From a virus, in the IMG/VR virus record IMGVR_UViG_3300043137_000038, positions 1-23,223 of that record: a stretch of DNA of 23,223 bases; one strand, written 5' to 3'. The translations under genes were made by a program, and so were the position numbers. A model generated the notes under the pieces. That model worked only from the letters and a program-made list of their open reading frames with translations. It made no database searches and was not told where the DNA came from. Within the stretch, counting starts at the first letter, position 1. Each line of letters opens with the position of its first letter. Below, in pieces: positions 16,681-23,223 of the stretch.

Positions 16681-16920
16681 ATGTTAGAAAAAAATACAGT
16701 GATTGATAAAATAGAAGTTTTACAGAATGGTTCTGTACAGGTTCGTTCTGCAATGCAAATTATGGAAAATGGTGTTGTTATATCTTCAAGTTTCCATAGA
16801 CACGTGGTAATGCCGGGCGACGATTATAGCTTAGAGGACCCTCGTGTAGCTGCAATATGTAGTGTTACTCACACGCCTGAAGTTGTAGAAGCGTATTTGA
16901 ATAAGATAAATAATCAATAA
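16681..16920 (+). CDS. Small conserved phage protein after fibre gene, function unknown
   Basis: A purine-rich AAAGGAAAAA precedes the ATG by a few bases and makes this start convincing. The 79-residue product begins MLEKNTVIDKIEVLQNGSVQ, then VRSAMQIMENGVVISSSFHR with HVVMPGDDYS after it, and ends in a helix (EVVEAYLNKIN). The pattern 'dkIEvl.nGsvqVR....i.edG.viss..hR..v.PGdd' is one I recognise from short proteins near fibre genes of many phages, where it is annotated as hypothetical. It has no membrane or signal segment. It may be a virion accessory or folding factor, but I assign no function. It lies between the last fibre gene and gp13, in the same direction. Confidence 0.7.
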   Translation: MLEKNTVIDKIEVLQNGSVQVRSAMQIMENGVVISSSFHRHVVMPGDDYSLEDPRVAAICSVTHTPEVVEAYLNKINNQ

Positions 16921-16938
16921 GTAATATGGAGACTTACA

Positions 16939-17682
16939 ATGGCACAACCAACAACAAGAGACACTTTTAAAGAATGGTGCCTACGTAAGTTAGGTAAACC
17001 TGTCATTGAAATTAACGTAGACCAAGATCAGGTCGATGACCGTGTTGATGAAGCCCTTGCCTATTACTGGGATTACCACTTCGATGGCACAGAGAAGACA
17101 TACTATAAACATCAAGTGACGAATCAAGACAAGTCAAATGGCTACATCACTATACCCGAGAATATCATTGGCGCAATCAACATCTTCGACTTGTCATCAA
17201 GTATCGCAACATCTTCAGGTATGTTCAATGTCCAATATCAGTTTGTGTTGAATAACATTTACGAGTTAGCTAATTATAACACATTGCACTATTGGATGTC
17301 AATGGAAAACTTGCAGTTTATGGAAAAAATGTTAGTCGGTTCTCAGCCAATTCGCTACAATCGCCATATGAATAGACTCTTCATTGACACGAACTGGGAA
17401 AGAATTGAAACTGGGCATTACATCATTGTAGAATGCTACATGATTGTCGATCCAAATACTTACGCAGATGTTTGGAAAGACCGCTGGTTACAGAACTATG
17501 CGACAGCAAAAATCAAATACCAATGGGGATCAAATCTTACAAAGTTTACAGGCATGACATTGCCAGGAAATGTGCAGTTTAATGGTGAAGCCATTCTAAA
17601 CGATGCTCTTGCCGAAATTACGAAATTGGAAGAAGAAATGATTTCGTCATATTCTTTACCGATTACTGATCTTATCGGCTGA
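16939..17682 (+). CDS. 13: Neck protein gp13 (head completion)
   Basis: This is a 247-residue protein with ribosome binding site TGGAGA before the ATG. The opening, TTRDTFKEWCLRKLGKPVIE followed by INVDQDQVDDRVDEALAYYW and DYHFDGTEKTYYKH, is the hallmark of gp13 in marine T4-like phages. T4 gp13 forms a ring with gp14 at the portal vertex, closing the filled head and accepting the tail. T4 gp13 is a little longer (about 309 residues), and marine versions are shorter, as here. The order gp13, gp14, gp15, gp16, gp17, gp18 downstream matches T4 and strongly supports the call. A 28-base gap precedes gp14. No anomalies are seen. A GATAAATA sequence at 16905-16912, at the end of the gene before, is at best a degenerate late promoter. 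Confidence 0.9.
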   Translation: MAQPTTRDTFKEWCLRKLGKPVIEINVDQDQVDDRVDEALAYYWDYHFDGTEKTYYKHQVTNQDKSNGYITIPENIIGAINIFDLSSSIATSSGMFNVQYQFVLNNIYELANYNTLHYWMSMENLQFMEKMLVGSQPIRYNRHMNRLFIDTNWERIETGHYIIVECYMIVDPNTYADVWKDRWLQNYATAKIKYQWGSNLTKFTGMTLPGNVQFNGEAILNDALAEITKLEEEMISSYSLPITDLIG

Positions 17683-17710
17683 AATATACTTATGAGATTA
17701 GGATCATAAC

Positions 17711-18382
17711 ATGGCAACAAATTTTTATTTTTCAAACTTTACAAACTCAGGCGAACAAAACTTAATAGAAGATTTGATCATCGAATCGATTCGTATCTTC
17801 GGTCAAGATGTTTGGTATCTGCCAAGAACTCTTGGCGCGGTAGACGACCTTCTTAACGAAGATGATTTATCAATCTTCAATAAGGCATATATGGTAGAAA
17901 TGTATATCAAGAATGTTGACGGCTTCGAAGGTGAAGGCGACTTCTTGTCCAAGTTTGGTTTACAAATTCGCGATTCGATCACATTCACAATGTCACAGAG
18001 AAAGTTTTTGCAAGATGTTGCTTTATATGATGAGATGGTTCGTCCAAACGAAGGCGATCTGATTTACTTCCCGCTAAATCGTAAGTTGTTTGAATTGAAG
18101 CATGTTGAACATGAGTCCATTTTCTATCAGATGGGTGCGCTCCAGACATACGACTTGAAATGTGACCTGTTCGAATTTTCAAATGAAAGATTTGCAACTG
18201 GCGTCCTTGAGATTGACACGCTTCTTAATGCATACCGCACAACGGGTGTTAACGCGAATACGGCAGTTGCGAATGTCGAATCGCTTTCACTTCTTGGAGC
18301 AGACAACTTCACAATTGAAACAATCGCTGACAGTATTCTCGACTTCAGCGAAAGCAATCCATTCGGGGACGATAACTATTAA
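17711..18382 (+). CDS. 14: Neck protein gp14 (head completion)
   Basis: The 223-residue product starts MATNFYFSNFTNSGEQNLIE and continues with DLIIESIRIFGQDVWYLPRT, a recognisable gp14 start in T4-like marine phages. T4 gp14 (about 256 residues) binds gp13 to form the neck collar where head and tail join. Later segments, such as FLSKFGLQIRDSITFTMSQR, PNEGDLIYFPLNRKLFELKH and IFYQMGALQTYDLKCDLFEF, fit the family's beta core. A modest ribosome binding site (TTAGGA) precedes the ATG. The stop overlaps the gp15 start by one base (TAATG), so the two are probably translated together. The gene is intact. Confidence 0.9.
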   Translation: MATNFYFSNFTNSGEQNLIEDLIIESIRIFGQDVWYLPRTLGAVDDLLNEDDLSIFNKAYMVEMYIKNVDGFEGEGDFLSKFGLQIRDSITFTMSQRKFLQDVALYDEMVRPNEGDLIYFPLNRKLFELKHVEHESIFYQMGALQTYDLKCDLFEFSNERFATGVLEIDTLLNAYRTTGVNANTAVANVESLSLLGADNFTIETIADSILDFSESNPFGDDNY

Positions 18383-19179
18383 TGTTTACTCCATTTTACA
18401 ACGAAACGACTCGCAGATATGTCGCCATTTTTGGCACATTGTTCAATGACATAACAATCAGCCGTAAAAACAACGCTGGCACAACCATTCAGACAATGAA
18501 GGTGCCCGTAAATTATGGACCGATGCAGAAGTTTCTTGCAAAGCTAGAACAGGATCCAAATCTGACTGCGCCCGCTATGACTCTACCTCGTATCACATTT
18601 GAAATTATCGGTATGACTTATGACGGCGAAAGAGTGCTTACGCATTTAGCAAGGCACAAGATGCCCAGATCAAATGATGACAACTCTTATAACACGCAGT
18701 TTACTCCTACTCCTTATAACATCGATTTTCAATTGAATATCATGACTAAGTTTACAGAAGACGGCTCTAAGATACTTGAACAAATTCTCCCTTATTTCAA
18801 GCCAGAGTTTACGCCAACTGTAAAATTGGTCGATACTCTTGAAATGTATTTTGATGTTCCTATTGTTCTGACTTCTATAACAACAGAAGACACATACGAG
18901 GGTTCATACGACGAAAGAAGAGCGTTAATTTGGACACTCTCATTCACAATGAAGGGTTATTACTTCGGTCCAGTGACAACGAAAAAGGTTATCAAGTTTG
19001 TAAAAGCCAATGTGTATAATGAGTTGACTGCGAATACCGCACTTGAAAGAGTGACAACAAGACCAGGACTCACATCAACAGGTCTTCCATCGACAGACAT
19101 AAGCAACACAGTAAACTATAGCCTAATAAACTTTGATGATGATTGGGATTACATTGTGACGATAGAGGATATAGCGTGA
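18382..19179 (+). CDS. 15: Tail sheath stabiliser / tail completion protein gp15
   Basis: The 265-residue protein begins MFTPFYNETTRRYVAIFGTL followed by FNDITISRKN, the start expected for gp15 of this phage group, and is close to the T4 size (272). T4 gp15 forms a hexameric ring at the head end of the tail, binds the last sheath (gp18) and tube (gp19) rings, and fits the tail to the neck. VPVNYGPMQKFLAKLEQDPN and PRITFEIIGMTYDGERVLTH are typical stretches. The start codon overlaps the gp14 stop (TAATG). The next gene follows after four bases. No defects are seen. Confidence 0.9.
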   Translation: MFTPFYNETTRRYVAIFGTLFNDITISRKNNAGTTIQTMKVPVNYGPMQKFLAKLEQDPNLTAPAMTLPRITFEIIGMTYDGERVLTHLARHKMPRSNDDNSYNTQFTPTPYNIDFQLNIMTKFTEDGSKILEQILPYFKPEFTPTVKLVDTLEMYFDVPIVLTSITTEDTYEGSYDERRALIWTLSFTMKGYYFGPVTTKKVIKFVKANVYNELTANTALERVTTRPGLTSTGLPSTDISNTVNYSLINFDDDWDYIVTIEDIA

Positions 19180-19183
19180 TATA

Positions 19184-19597
19184 ATGGACGAAATTGGAAA
19201 ACATCTAGGCACTAAGCCAGTTATTGAATATGCAGAAATTGTTGGTGAAGAGACGCCTAGTAAAGTTGTTGTGAAAGCGGAAGATACCACGTCCGAGAGT
19301 GAGCGCGATTACAAATACGCAAGACAGAACTTCATTGACATTATCGAAAAGGGTGCAGACGCATTAGAAAATCTCATGGACGTTGCCCTACAGTCGCAAC
19401 ATCCTCGCGCATACGAGGTGCTTGCAACGACAATGAAAACTTTGATCGATGCGAACAAAGACCTTGTAGAATTGTCAAGAAAGAATAATCCAGAGCCTGA
19501 GCAAAAGCAGACCACTTCAGGCAAAGTTACAAATAATCTGTTTGTTGGATCAACACATGATCTGCAACAAATTTTGAGAGATATGAGAAATGAATAA
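19184..19597 (+). CDS. 16: Terminase small subunit gp16
   Basis: This 137-residue protein lies directly before the large terminase, as in T4 (gp16 164 residues). It is acidic and helix-rich, with YKYARQNFIDIIEKGADALE followed by NLMDVALQSQHPRAYEVLAT and MKTLIDANKDLVELSRK, consistent with the coiled oligomerising core of gp16. The C-terminus NNLFVGSTHDLQQILRDMRN is the characteristic tail in marine T4-like phages. Family role: it recognises DNA and stimulates the gp17 ATPase at the start of headful packaging. No clear ribosome binding site at good spacing is visible. The stop overlaps the gp17 start by eight bases, so gp17's N-terminal half is probably made by coupling. Confidence 0.85.
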   Translation: MDEIGKHLGTKPVIEYAEIVGEETPSKVVVKAEDTTSESERDYKYARQNFIDIIEKGADALENLMDVALQSQHPRAYEVLATTMKTLIDANKDLVELSRKNNPEPEQKQTTSGKVTNNLFVGSTHDLQQILRDMRNE

Positions 19598-20477
19598 TGG
19601 TTATCGTGGCAATAGAAATTTAAAATCTAAAGGCATACAACTTGAATGGAGTCAAGAGAGGGTTCAAGAGTATTTGAAATGCGCAAGGGATCCAATCTAT
19701 TTTGCTGAAAAATATATCCAGATTGTTCACGTTGACCGCGGTCTGATCCCTATTATTCTGTATGACTACCAAAAAGAAATCATGGAAGCAATCGCTTCGA
19801 ATCGCCGTGTGACTGTTAACACTTCAAGACAAGCGGGCAAGACAACGACTGCGGTTGCCGTAATTCTTCACTACATCCTATTCAATGATCACAAGACAGT
19901 TGCGCTTCTTGCGAACAAGGGTGACGCTGCAAGAGAAATCTTGGACCGTATTAAGATTGCATACGAATCACTTCCAGACTGGCTACAGCAAGGTGTTATT
20001 GAGTTCAACAAGGGTTCAGCCGAATTTGAAAACGGCAGTAAGATTATCGCGGCATCAACATCATCATCTTCTATCCGCGGTAAGTCCGTATCGTTTCTGT
20101 ATATTGACGAAACTGCATTCGTGGAACACTGGGATGACTTCTTCGCGTCTGTTTTGCCTACAATCATTTCTGGTAACACAACGAAGATGCTTTTCACATC
20201 TACACCAAACGGTCTGAATCACTTCTATAAGACTTGTGCTGGTGCTATGGAAGAGACAAACGGGTACATCTATATCGAAGTACCTTGGCAAAGAGTGCCT
20301 GGTCGTGATGATGCTTGGAGAGAAGAAACACTCAAGGCAATGAACTACGACTACCAAAAGTTTGCGCAAGAATTTGAATGTGTCACTGGCGACACATTGA
20401 TAACAGTAAGAGACAAAGAAACTGGTATAATTAAAAACATCAAAATTGGCGAGCTGTACGCAGAATTATATTCTTAG
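19590..20477 (+). CDS. 17: Terminase large subunit gp17, ATPase half fused to N-terminal intein piece
   Basis: Residues 1-263 are the ATPase domain of the packaging motor. The motifs are visible: adenine-side YDYQKEIM (58-65), Walker A TSRQAGKTT (78-86), Walker B VSFLYIDETAF (167-177, Asp173/Glu174) and the coupling motif FTSTPNG (202-208). At residue 264, in KFAQEFE|CVTGDTLITV, the sequence turns into intein block A, with Cys264 as the splice residue. The N-intein is 32 residues, ends in IGELYAELYS and stops (TAG 20475-20477). The nuclease half is encoded separately at 21208-22344. Joining the N-extein to the C-extein gives FAQEFE-CEFQGSS, a sequence fitting an uninterrupted gp17. So the stop is not a disabling mutation: splicing in trans should restore about 536 residues (T4 gp17 is 610). 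The start overlaps gp16. Confidence 0.9.
   Translation: MNNGYRGNRNLKSKGIQLEWSQERVQEYLKCARDPIYFAEKYIQIVHVDRGLIPIILYDYQKEIMEAIASNRRVTVNTSRQAGKTTTAVAVILHYILFNDHKTVALLANKGDAAREILDRIKIAYESLPDWLQQGVIEFNKGSAEFENGSKIIAASTSSSSIRGKSVSFLYIDETAFVEHWDDFFASVLPTIISGNTTKMLFTSTPNGLNHFYKTCAGAMEETNGYIYIEVPWQRVPGRDDAWREETLKAMNYDYQKFAQEFECVTGDTLITVRDKETGIIKNIKIGELYAELYS
20379..20474 (+). other. N-terminal intein fragment (32 residues, block A only)
   Basis: CVTGDTLITV is a typical intein block A with Cys1 as the nucleophile. The fragment then reads RDKETGIIKNIKIGELYAEL and ends at TAG. Normal split inteins have N-pieces of about 90-110 residues carrying blocks A and B; this one stops before block B. The arrangement matches the atypically split AceL-TerL intein (25-residue N-piece, CVYGDT start, as I remember it), also found in phage terminase. 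Confidence 0.85.
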
Positions 20478-20490
20478 AAATTCACATTTA

Positions 20491-20498
20491 TATAAATA
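20491..20498 (+). promoter_or_regulatory. T4-type late promoter before the endonuclease gene
   Basis: An exact TATAAATA lies in the 48-base gap between the terminase N-half stop (20477) and the endonuclease ATG (20526). It overlaps a 12-base palindrome ATTTATATAAAT (20486-20497). RNA would begin near 20503-20506 and cover the endonuclease and the terminase C-half. The element sits inside the insert, so it moves with it. Confidence 0.75.
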
Positions 20499-20525
20499 AC
20501 AGTGACATTAATAGGAGTCATATTC

Positions 20526-21218
20526 ATGAATAAAACGTATGTGTATAAAATAACAAGAAATGATGGTCTAGAATATGTTGGCATAACAATTAATCCCAAA
20601 GCAAGAAAAAAATCACATTTAAAGAGTATGAGATTTGCTATTGGCATCAAAGATTTTAAAATACTAAAAGAATGTGGTACTTATAAAGAAGCCGAGCGAT
20701 TAGAAGAAGTATATATCCAACAATTCGATACTTATGAAAATGGATTAAATCTCACTTTAACAGGCAAAGGTTTAAACGACATCGAAAAATTCAACACATA
20801 TGGTCACAAGTTTTCAGAGAAAAGTAAAAAGAAGATGTCGGAATCAGCAAAGAAAAGAGGACTGAATGTGCCGATTGGATTTAAGCATTCTGAAGACACC
20901 AAAAAACATTGGTCCAATATAAGAAAAAATAAAGTATATGGCCCTATTAAACTTACGCGCGAACAATGGTTAGAATTGTATACGGAGTTTAAAGAAGATA
21001 GGATTCAGTTTGAATCCGAATATATAGCAAGATTCGTCAAAAAGACGCAAAAATTAAATGTGTGTCACATAGCATTCTCAGAATTAAAAAGCGGCAACGG
21101 TAAACCGCTGACAAAAGAAACACTATACAGCAACTACTATGCTGAAAAATTTAATGTTACTCCACAAGCAATAAGAGTCATATTTAAAAATAAAGGGATT
21201 ATGGCAGATGCGATATGA
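20526..21218 (+). CDS. Free-standing GIY-YIG homing endonuclease
   Basis: The 230-residue protein has an N-terminal GIY-YIG domain (about 1-85): YVYKI (5-9) stands for GIY, YVG (17-19) for YIG, Arg27 and His31 follow, then a conserved Glu in RLEEVYIQQF (Glu60 or 61) and NGLNLT (72-77). Next come two lysine-rich NUMOD3-like helices (FSEKSKKKMSESAKKRG and HSEDTKKHWSNIRKN), typical DNA-binding repeats of phage homing endonucleases, and a C-terminal region with a possible helix-turn-helix (YYAEKFNVTPQAIRVIFKNK). The chosen ATG has TAGGAGT 7 bases upstream; the in-frame GTG at 20502 lies upstream of that site and is rejected. Location between intein halves points to cleavage of intein-free terminase genes, promoting inheritance of the insert. 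The last 11 bases overlap the terminase C-half start. The cut site is not determinable here. Confidence 0.85.
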   Translation: MNKTYVYKITRNDGLEYVGITINPKARKKSHLKSMRFAIGIKDFKILKECGTYKEAERLEEVYIQQFDTYENGLNLTLTGKGLNDIEKFNTYGHKFSEKSKKKMSESAKKRGLNVPIGFKHSEDTKKHWSNIRKNKVYGPIKLTREQWLELYTEFKEDRIQFESEYIARFVKKTQKLNVCHIAFSELKSGNGKPLTKETLYSNYYAEKFNVTPQAIRVIFKNKGIMADAI

Positions 21219-21522
21219 AGTATTAACTCCAACTGGTTGGTCGGAATTTGTTGGAATAAAAAAGAAACAATCTACTGGTCTAAGCCATATCATAACTGAA
21301 AGTGGTAGACAATTAGAATGTACATTAGATCACCAGATAAAAACTAACTACGGTTGGTTATGTGCCCAAGATATTTCTGTAGATGATATGATATTAACAG
21401 ACACGGGTGCTGAATTGGTGGTAGCAAATTATATACAAAAATCGTCTGTTAACGATGTGTTTGATCTGTTAGAAGTTAAAAAAGATCACCAATATTATAC
21501 GAACGGTATTATTAGCCACAAC
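21208..21522 (+). other. C-terminal intein fragment (105 residues, blocks B, F and G)
   Basis: Block B is LECTLDHQIKTNYGW, with the conserved Thr39 and His42. Block F is VFDLLEVKKDHQYYTNG. Block G is IISHN with penultimate His104 and terminal Asn105, followed by Cys106. All catalytic positions for splicing appear present. There is no endonuclease domain in the intein itself; with the 32-residue N-piece it makes a 137-residue mini-intein. Confidence 0.85.
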
Positions 21523-22344
21523 TGCGAGTTCCAAGGCTCATCTGGTACACTCATCAGCGGTAACGCCTTAAAAGCTCTTGCTCCAAAGCCCGCGATTACA
21601 GAGACAAACAACATTTCAATGTATAAAGCGCCTGTTCCAGGACACACTTATGTGTGTGTCGCTGATGTGTCAAGAGGCAAAGGCTTAGACTATTCCGCAT
21701 TTCAGATAATCGATGTTTCCGAAATGCCTTATGAACAAGTATGCGTGTTTCGAGACAACATGGTAACACCTGTTGACTATGCGGAAATCATATATAGAAC
21801 AACAAAAGGCTATAATGACGCATACACTTTGGTAGAGATTAACGACATTGGTGAACAAGTGTCAACAATTCTCAGTTATGACTTTGATGTTGAAACTCTC
21901 CTGTTTACAGAGTCCGCAGGCAGATCAGGCAAAAGAATTTCTGGTGGGTTCAGCAAAGGCGCTGACAAAGGAATAAGAACGACGAAATCAGTGAAAGCAA
22001 TTGGATGCAATATACTCAAACTGCTTGTTGAACAAAACCAATTGATTATCAATGACTTCCACACCATTAACGAACTATCGAAGTTTTCAAGAAAAGCCAA
22101 TTCGTATGAAGCGGAATCAGGATCACATGACGATTTGGTTATGTGTCTTGTGTTATTTGCTTGGCTATCAGATCAAATGTTCTTTAAAGAAATTACGGAC
22201 ATTAACACTATGTGGAAATTGAGAGAGAAAACAGAAGAACAAATCGATTCTGAAATGTTGCCATTTGGTTTCATGGATGATGGAACAGACTTAGAGACTC
22301 GACCCGTGATAGACTTAGTTGAAGACCGCTGGCTAAATTTCTAA
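21208..22344 (+). CDS. 17: Terminase large subunit gp17, C-terminal intein piece fused to nuclease half
   Basis: The 378-residue product begins with a 105-residue C-intein and continues as the C-terminal nuclease domain of gp17. After splicing at His104-Asn105/Cys106, the extein starts CEFQGSSGTLISGNALKAL. The RNase H-like nuclease residues are visible: Asp153 in YVCVADVSRGKG, Glu210 in LVEINDIG, and Asp308/309 in GSHDDLVMC, matching the three acidic residues of T4 gp17 (Asp401, Glu458, Asp542). FTESAGRSGKRISGGFSKGA and GIRTTKSVK lie between them. The domain cuts the DNA concatemer at the start and end of headful packaging. The ATG lies in the end of the endonuclease gene (11-base overlap), with AAGGG 10 bases upstream. 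Expression should therefore follow the endonuclease gene's promoter or read-through. Confidence 0.9.
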   Translation: MRYEVLTPTGWSEFVGIKKKQSTGLSHIITESGRQLECTLDHQIKTNYGWLCAQDISVDDMILTDTGAELVVANYIQKSSVNDVFDLLEVKKDHQYYTNGIISHNCEFQGSSGTLISGNALKALAPKPAITETNNISMYKAPVPGHTYVCVADVSRGKGLDYSAFQIIDVSEMPYEQVCVFRDNMVTPVDYAEIIYRTTKGYNDAYTLVEINDIGEQVSTILSYDFDVETLLFTESAGRSGKRISGGFSKGADKGIRTTKSVKAIGCNILKLLVEQNQLIINDFHTINELSKFSRKANSYEAESGSHDDLVMCLVLFAWLSDQMFFKEITDINTMWKLREKTEEQIDSEMLPFGFMDDGTDLETRPVIDLVEDRWLNF

Positions 22345-22359
22345 TTGATTTCGAAAAAA

Positions 22360-22367
22360 TATAAATA
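22360..22367 (+). promoter_or_regulatory. T4-type late promoter before the sheath gene
   Basis: An exact TATAAATA lies in the 77-base gap between the terminase C-half and gene 18, 54 bases before the ATG. T4 gene 18 is also a late gene needing high expression. A strong ribosome binding site (AAAGGAG, 22408-22414) follows. Confidence 0.8.
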
Positions 22368-22421
22368 ATGATATAGTTTATTAGAGTCATACACTATTCA
22401 CATATATAAAGGAGAAATGAA

Positions 22422-23223
22422 ATGGGATTTCAGGTAAGTCCAGGTATTAACATTAGCGAGATTGATCTTTCTACTGTTGTCCCTGCGGTAGCATCTACAG
22501 AAGGCGCTATCGCTGGCGTGTTTCGTTGGGGACCGCTAAATGAGAGAGTTCTGGTCACATCAGAGACAAATCTTGCAACGCGCTTTGGTAAGCCTTTCGC
22601 AAACAGCACATGGACAAACGCAGAAACATTCTTTACTGCGGCTGACTTTTTGGCATACGGCAACAAACTTTATGTGGCTCGTGTAGCATCAAATACCGCA
22701 TATAATGCCGGATCATCAAACGCGCAAATTTCTACTGCAACAGCCGCGCTTGCAAATTCATCATCAGCTTTCATAGCGAGATATCCAGGCGCACTTGGCA
22801 ACTCGTTGAAAATTTCTATCTGTGAAAACTCTTCAAACTTTTCTTCGGCCAACAACGGCATCACAGGTATTACCCTCGCTTTAGGTGCAAACACAGCCAC
22901 AGTTTCTGACTACGCATTGCTTACCGCTGGTGATATCCTAAGAGTTGGAAGTTCTGCTATCGGTTTTCAAGACCTAGTTGTTTCGATAACACCCTCAACT
23001 TCTACTGTCTCGTTCACAACAAAATACAAACTTTCCACTGCTTTGTCTTCTGCGACAGGAACAAGAAAATGGGGCAACTACAAAAATGTAAACGCCGCAC
23101 CTGTTGCAAACAATATCCACGTAGTTGTAATTGACGAAGATGGTGATGTGTCTGGCACTCCAGGTACCATTCTTGAAGTTTTTGAAAATGTTAGTATCGT
23201 ATCAACAGCAAAATCAGAATCTG
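22422..23223 (+). CDS. 18: Tail sheath protein gp18, 3' end cut by window
   Basis: The frame opens at an ATG 7 bases after AAAGGAG and stays open to the right edge (267 complete codons). The opening MGFQVSPGINISEIDLSTVV with PAVASTEGAIAGVFRWGP is a clear gp18 N-terminus of T4-like marine phages. TNAETFFTAADFLAYGNKLY with VARV and later YPGALGNSLKIS are further sheath hallmarks. Gp18 polymerises into the contractile sheath around the tube; contraction drives the tube through the cell envelope. T4 gp18 is 659 residues, so less than half is probably visible. It has its own late promoter and is the first gene of the tail sheath/tube group that in T4 continues with 19 and 20. Confidence 0.9.
   Translation, partial: MGFQVSPGINISEIDLSTVVPAVASTEGAIAGVFRWGPLNERVLVTSETNLATRFGKPFANSTWTNAETFFTAADFLAYGNKLYVARVASNTAYNAGSSNAQISTATAALANSSSAFIARYPGALGNSLKISICENSSNFSSANNGITGITLALGANTATVSDYALLTAGDILRVGSSAIGFQDLVVSITPSTSTVSFTTKYKLSTALSSATGTRKWGNYKNVNAAPVANNIHVVVIDEDGDVSGTPGTILEVFENVSIVSTAKSES

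Larger units (their letters stand above)
20379..21522 (+). mobile_element. Split intein plus homing endonuclease insert in terminase gene 17
   Basis: The inserted DNA runs from the Cys codon of the N-intein (TGT 20379) to the last Asn codon of the C-intein (AAC 21520-21522), followed by the +1 Cys (TGC 21523). It is 1144 bases, not a multiple of three, and holds the N-intein, a GIY-YIG endonuclease gene and the C-intein. Direct counts of 60-base lines give 25-28% GC at the endonuclease start (20521-20640), 32% at 21241-21300 and 42% in flanking terminase (20221-20280), suggesting a foreign origin. It probably moves as a unit into intein-free terminase genes. Confidence 0.8.

Noticed and set aside
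16905-16912. GATAAATA close before gp13
   Set aside because: It has a mismatch at the first base and lies inside the 79-aa gene. Possible but too weak to list as a promoter.
20502-20525. GTG start for the endonuclease (8 extra residues)
   Set aside because: The good ribosome binding site TAGGAGT is downstream of the GTG and correctly spaced for the ATG at 20526. The late RNA would also begin about at the GTG.
20475-21207. Terminase gene read as a pseudogene broken by a stop
   Set aside because: Intact intein splice blocks on both sides, preserved catalytic residues and clean extein joining explain the break.
20379-21522. Group I intron carrying a GIY-YIG gene
   Set aside because: GIY-YIG genes are common in phage group I introns, but here the flanking sequence is coding intein with block A, B, F and G residues in frame with each terminase half.

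Overview
The window is a late-gene block of a T4-like contractile-tailed phage (myovirus). Its closest look-alikes, from memory, are marine T4-like phages, including cyanophages. The evidence is the T4 order of neck, terminase and sheath genes (gp13, gp14, gp15, gp16, gp17, gp18), T4-type late promoters (TATAAATA) in several gaps, all genes on the + strand with gaps mostly under 20 bases, and cyanophage-style tail-fibre modules. There are no host metabolic genes, integrase, tRNA or CRISPR, so the host cannot be named.

Layout. 2-2800 is the 3' end of a large virion structural protein, cut by the left edge. 2797-3000 is a small coiled-coil protein whose gene contains a hairpin with a late promoter inside. 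3008-16920 is a tail-fibre/adhesin region: a 1563-aa fibre protein with a small assembly protein behind it, two small structural proteins, fibre-like proteins of 849, 680 and 337 aa, a glycine-rich probable adhesin with a second assembly protein behind it, a 275-aa fibre-tip-like protein and a 79-aa conserved small protein. The fibre genes share repeated motifs, which suggests module exchange. 16939-22344 holds the neck and DNA-packaging genes. 22422 to the right edge is the start of the tail sheath gene.

The most unusual feature is the broken large terminase gene. The ATPase half (19590-20477) ends in a 32-residue N-terminal intein piece and a stop codon. An independent GIY-YIG homing endonuclease gene with its own late promoter and ribosome binding site follows. 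The nuclease half (21208-22344) then begins with a 105-residue C-terminal intein piece ending in His-Asn before Cys. The two products should trans-splice to a terminase of about 536 residues. The split lies between intein blocks A and B, as in the atypically split AceL-TerL type, and not at the usual late site. Terminase assembly would therefore need two separately translated proteins, and the intervening DNA looks like a homing unit.

Two late promoters (2853 and 8114) are coupled to inverted repeats such that read-through RNA could fold but RNA started at the promoter would lack one arm. At 8123-8150 the hairpin would hold the ribosome binding site in its loop and the start codon in its stem, a layout like the T4 lysozyme and I-TevI control systems. 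No stretch over 300 bases lacks a gene.
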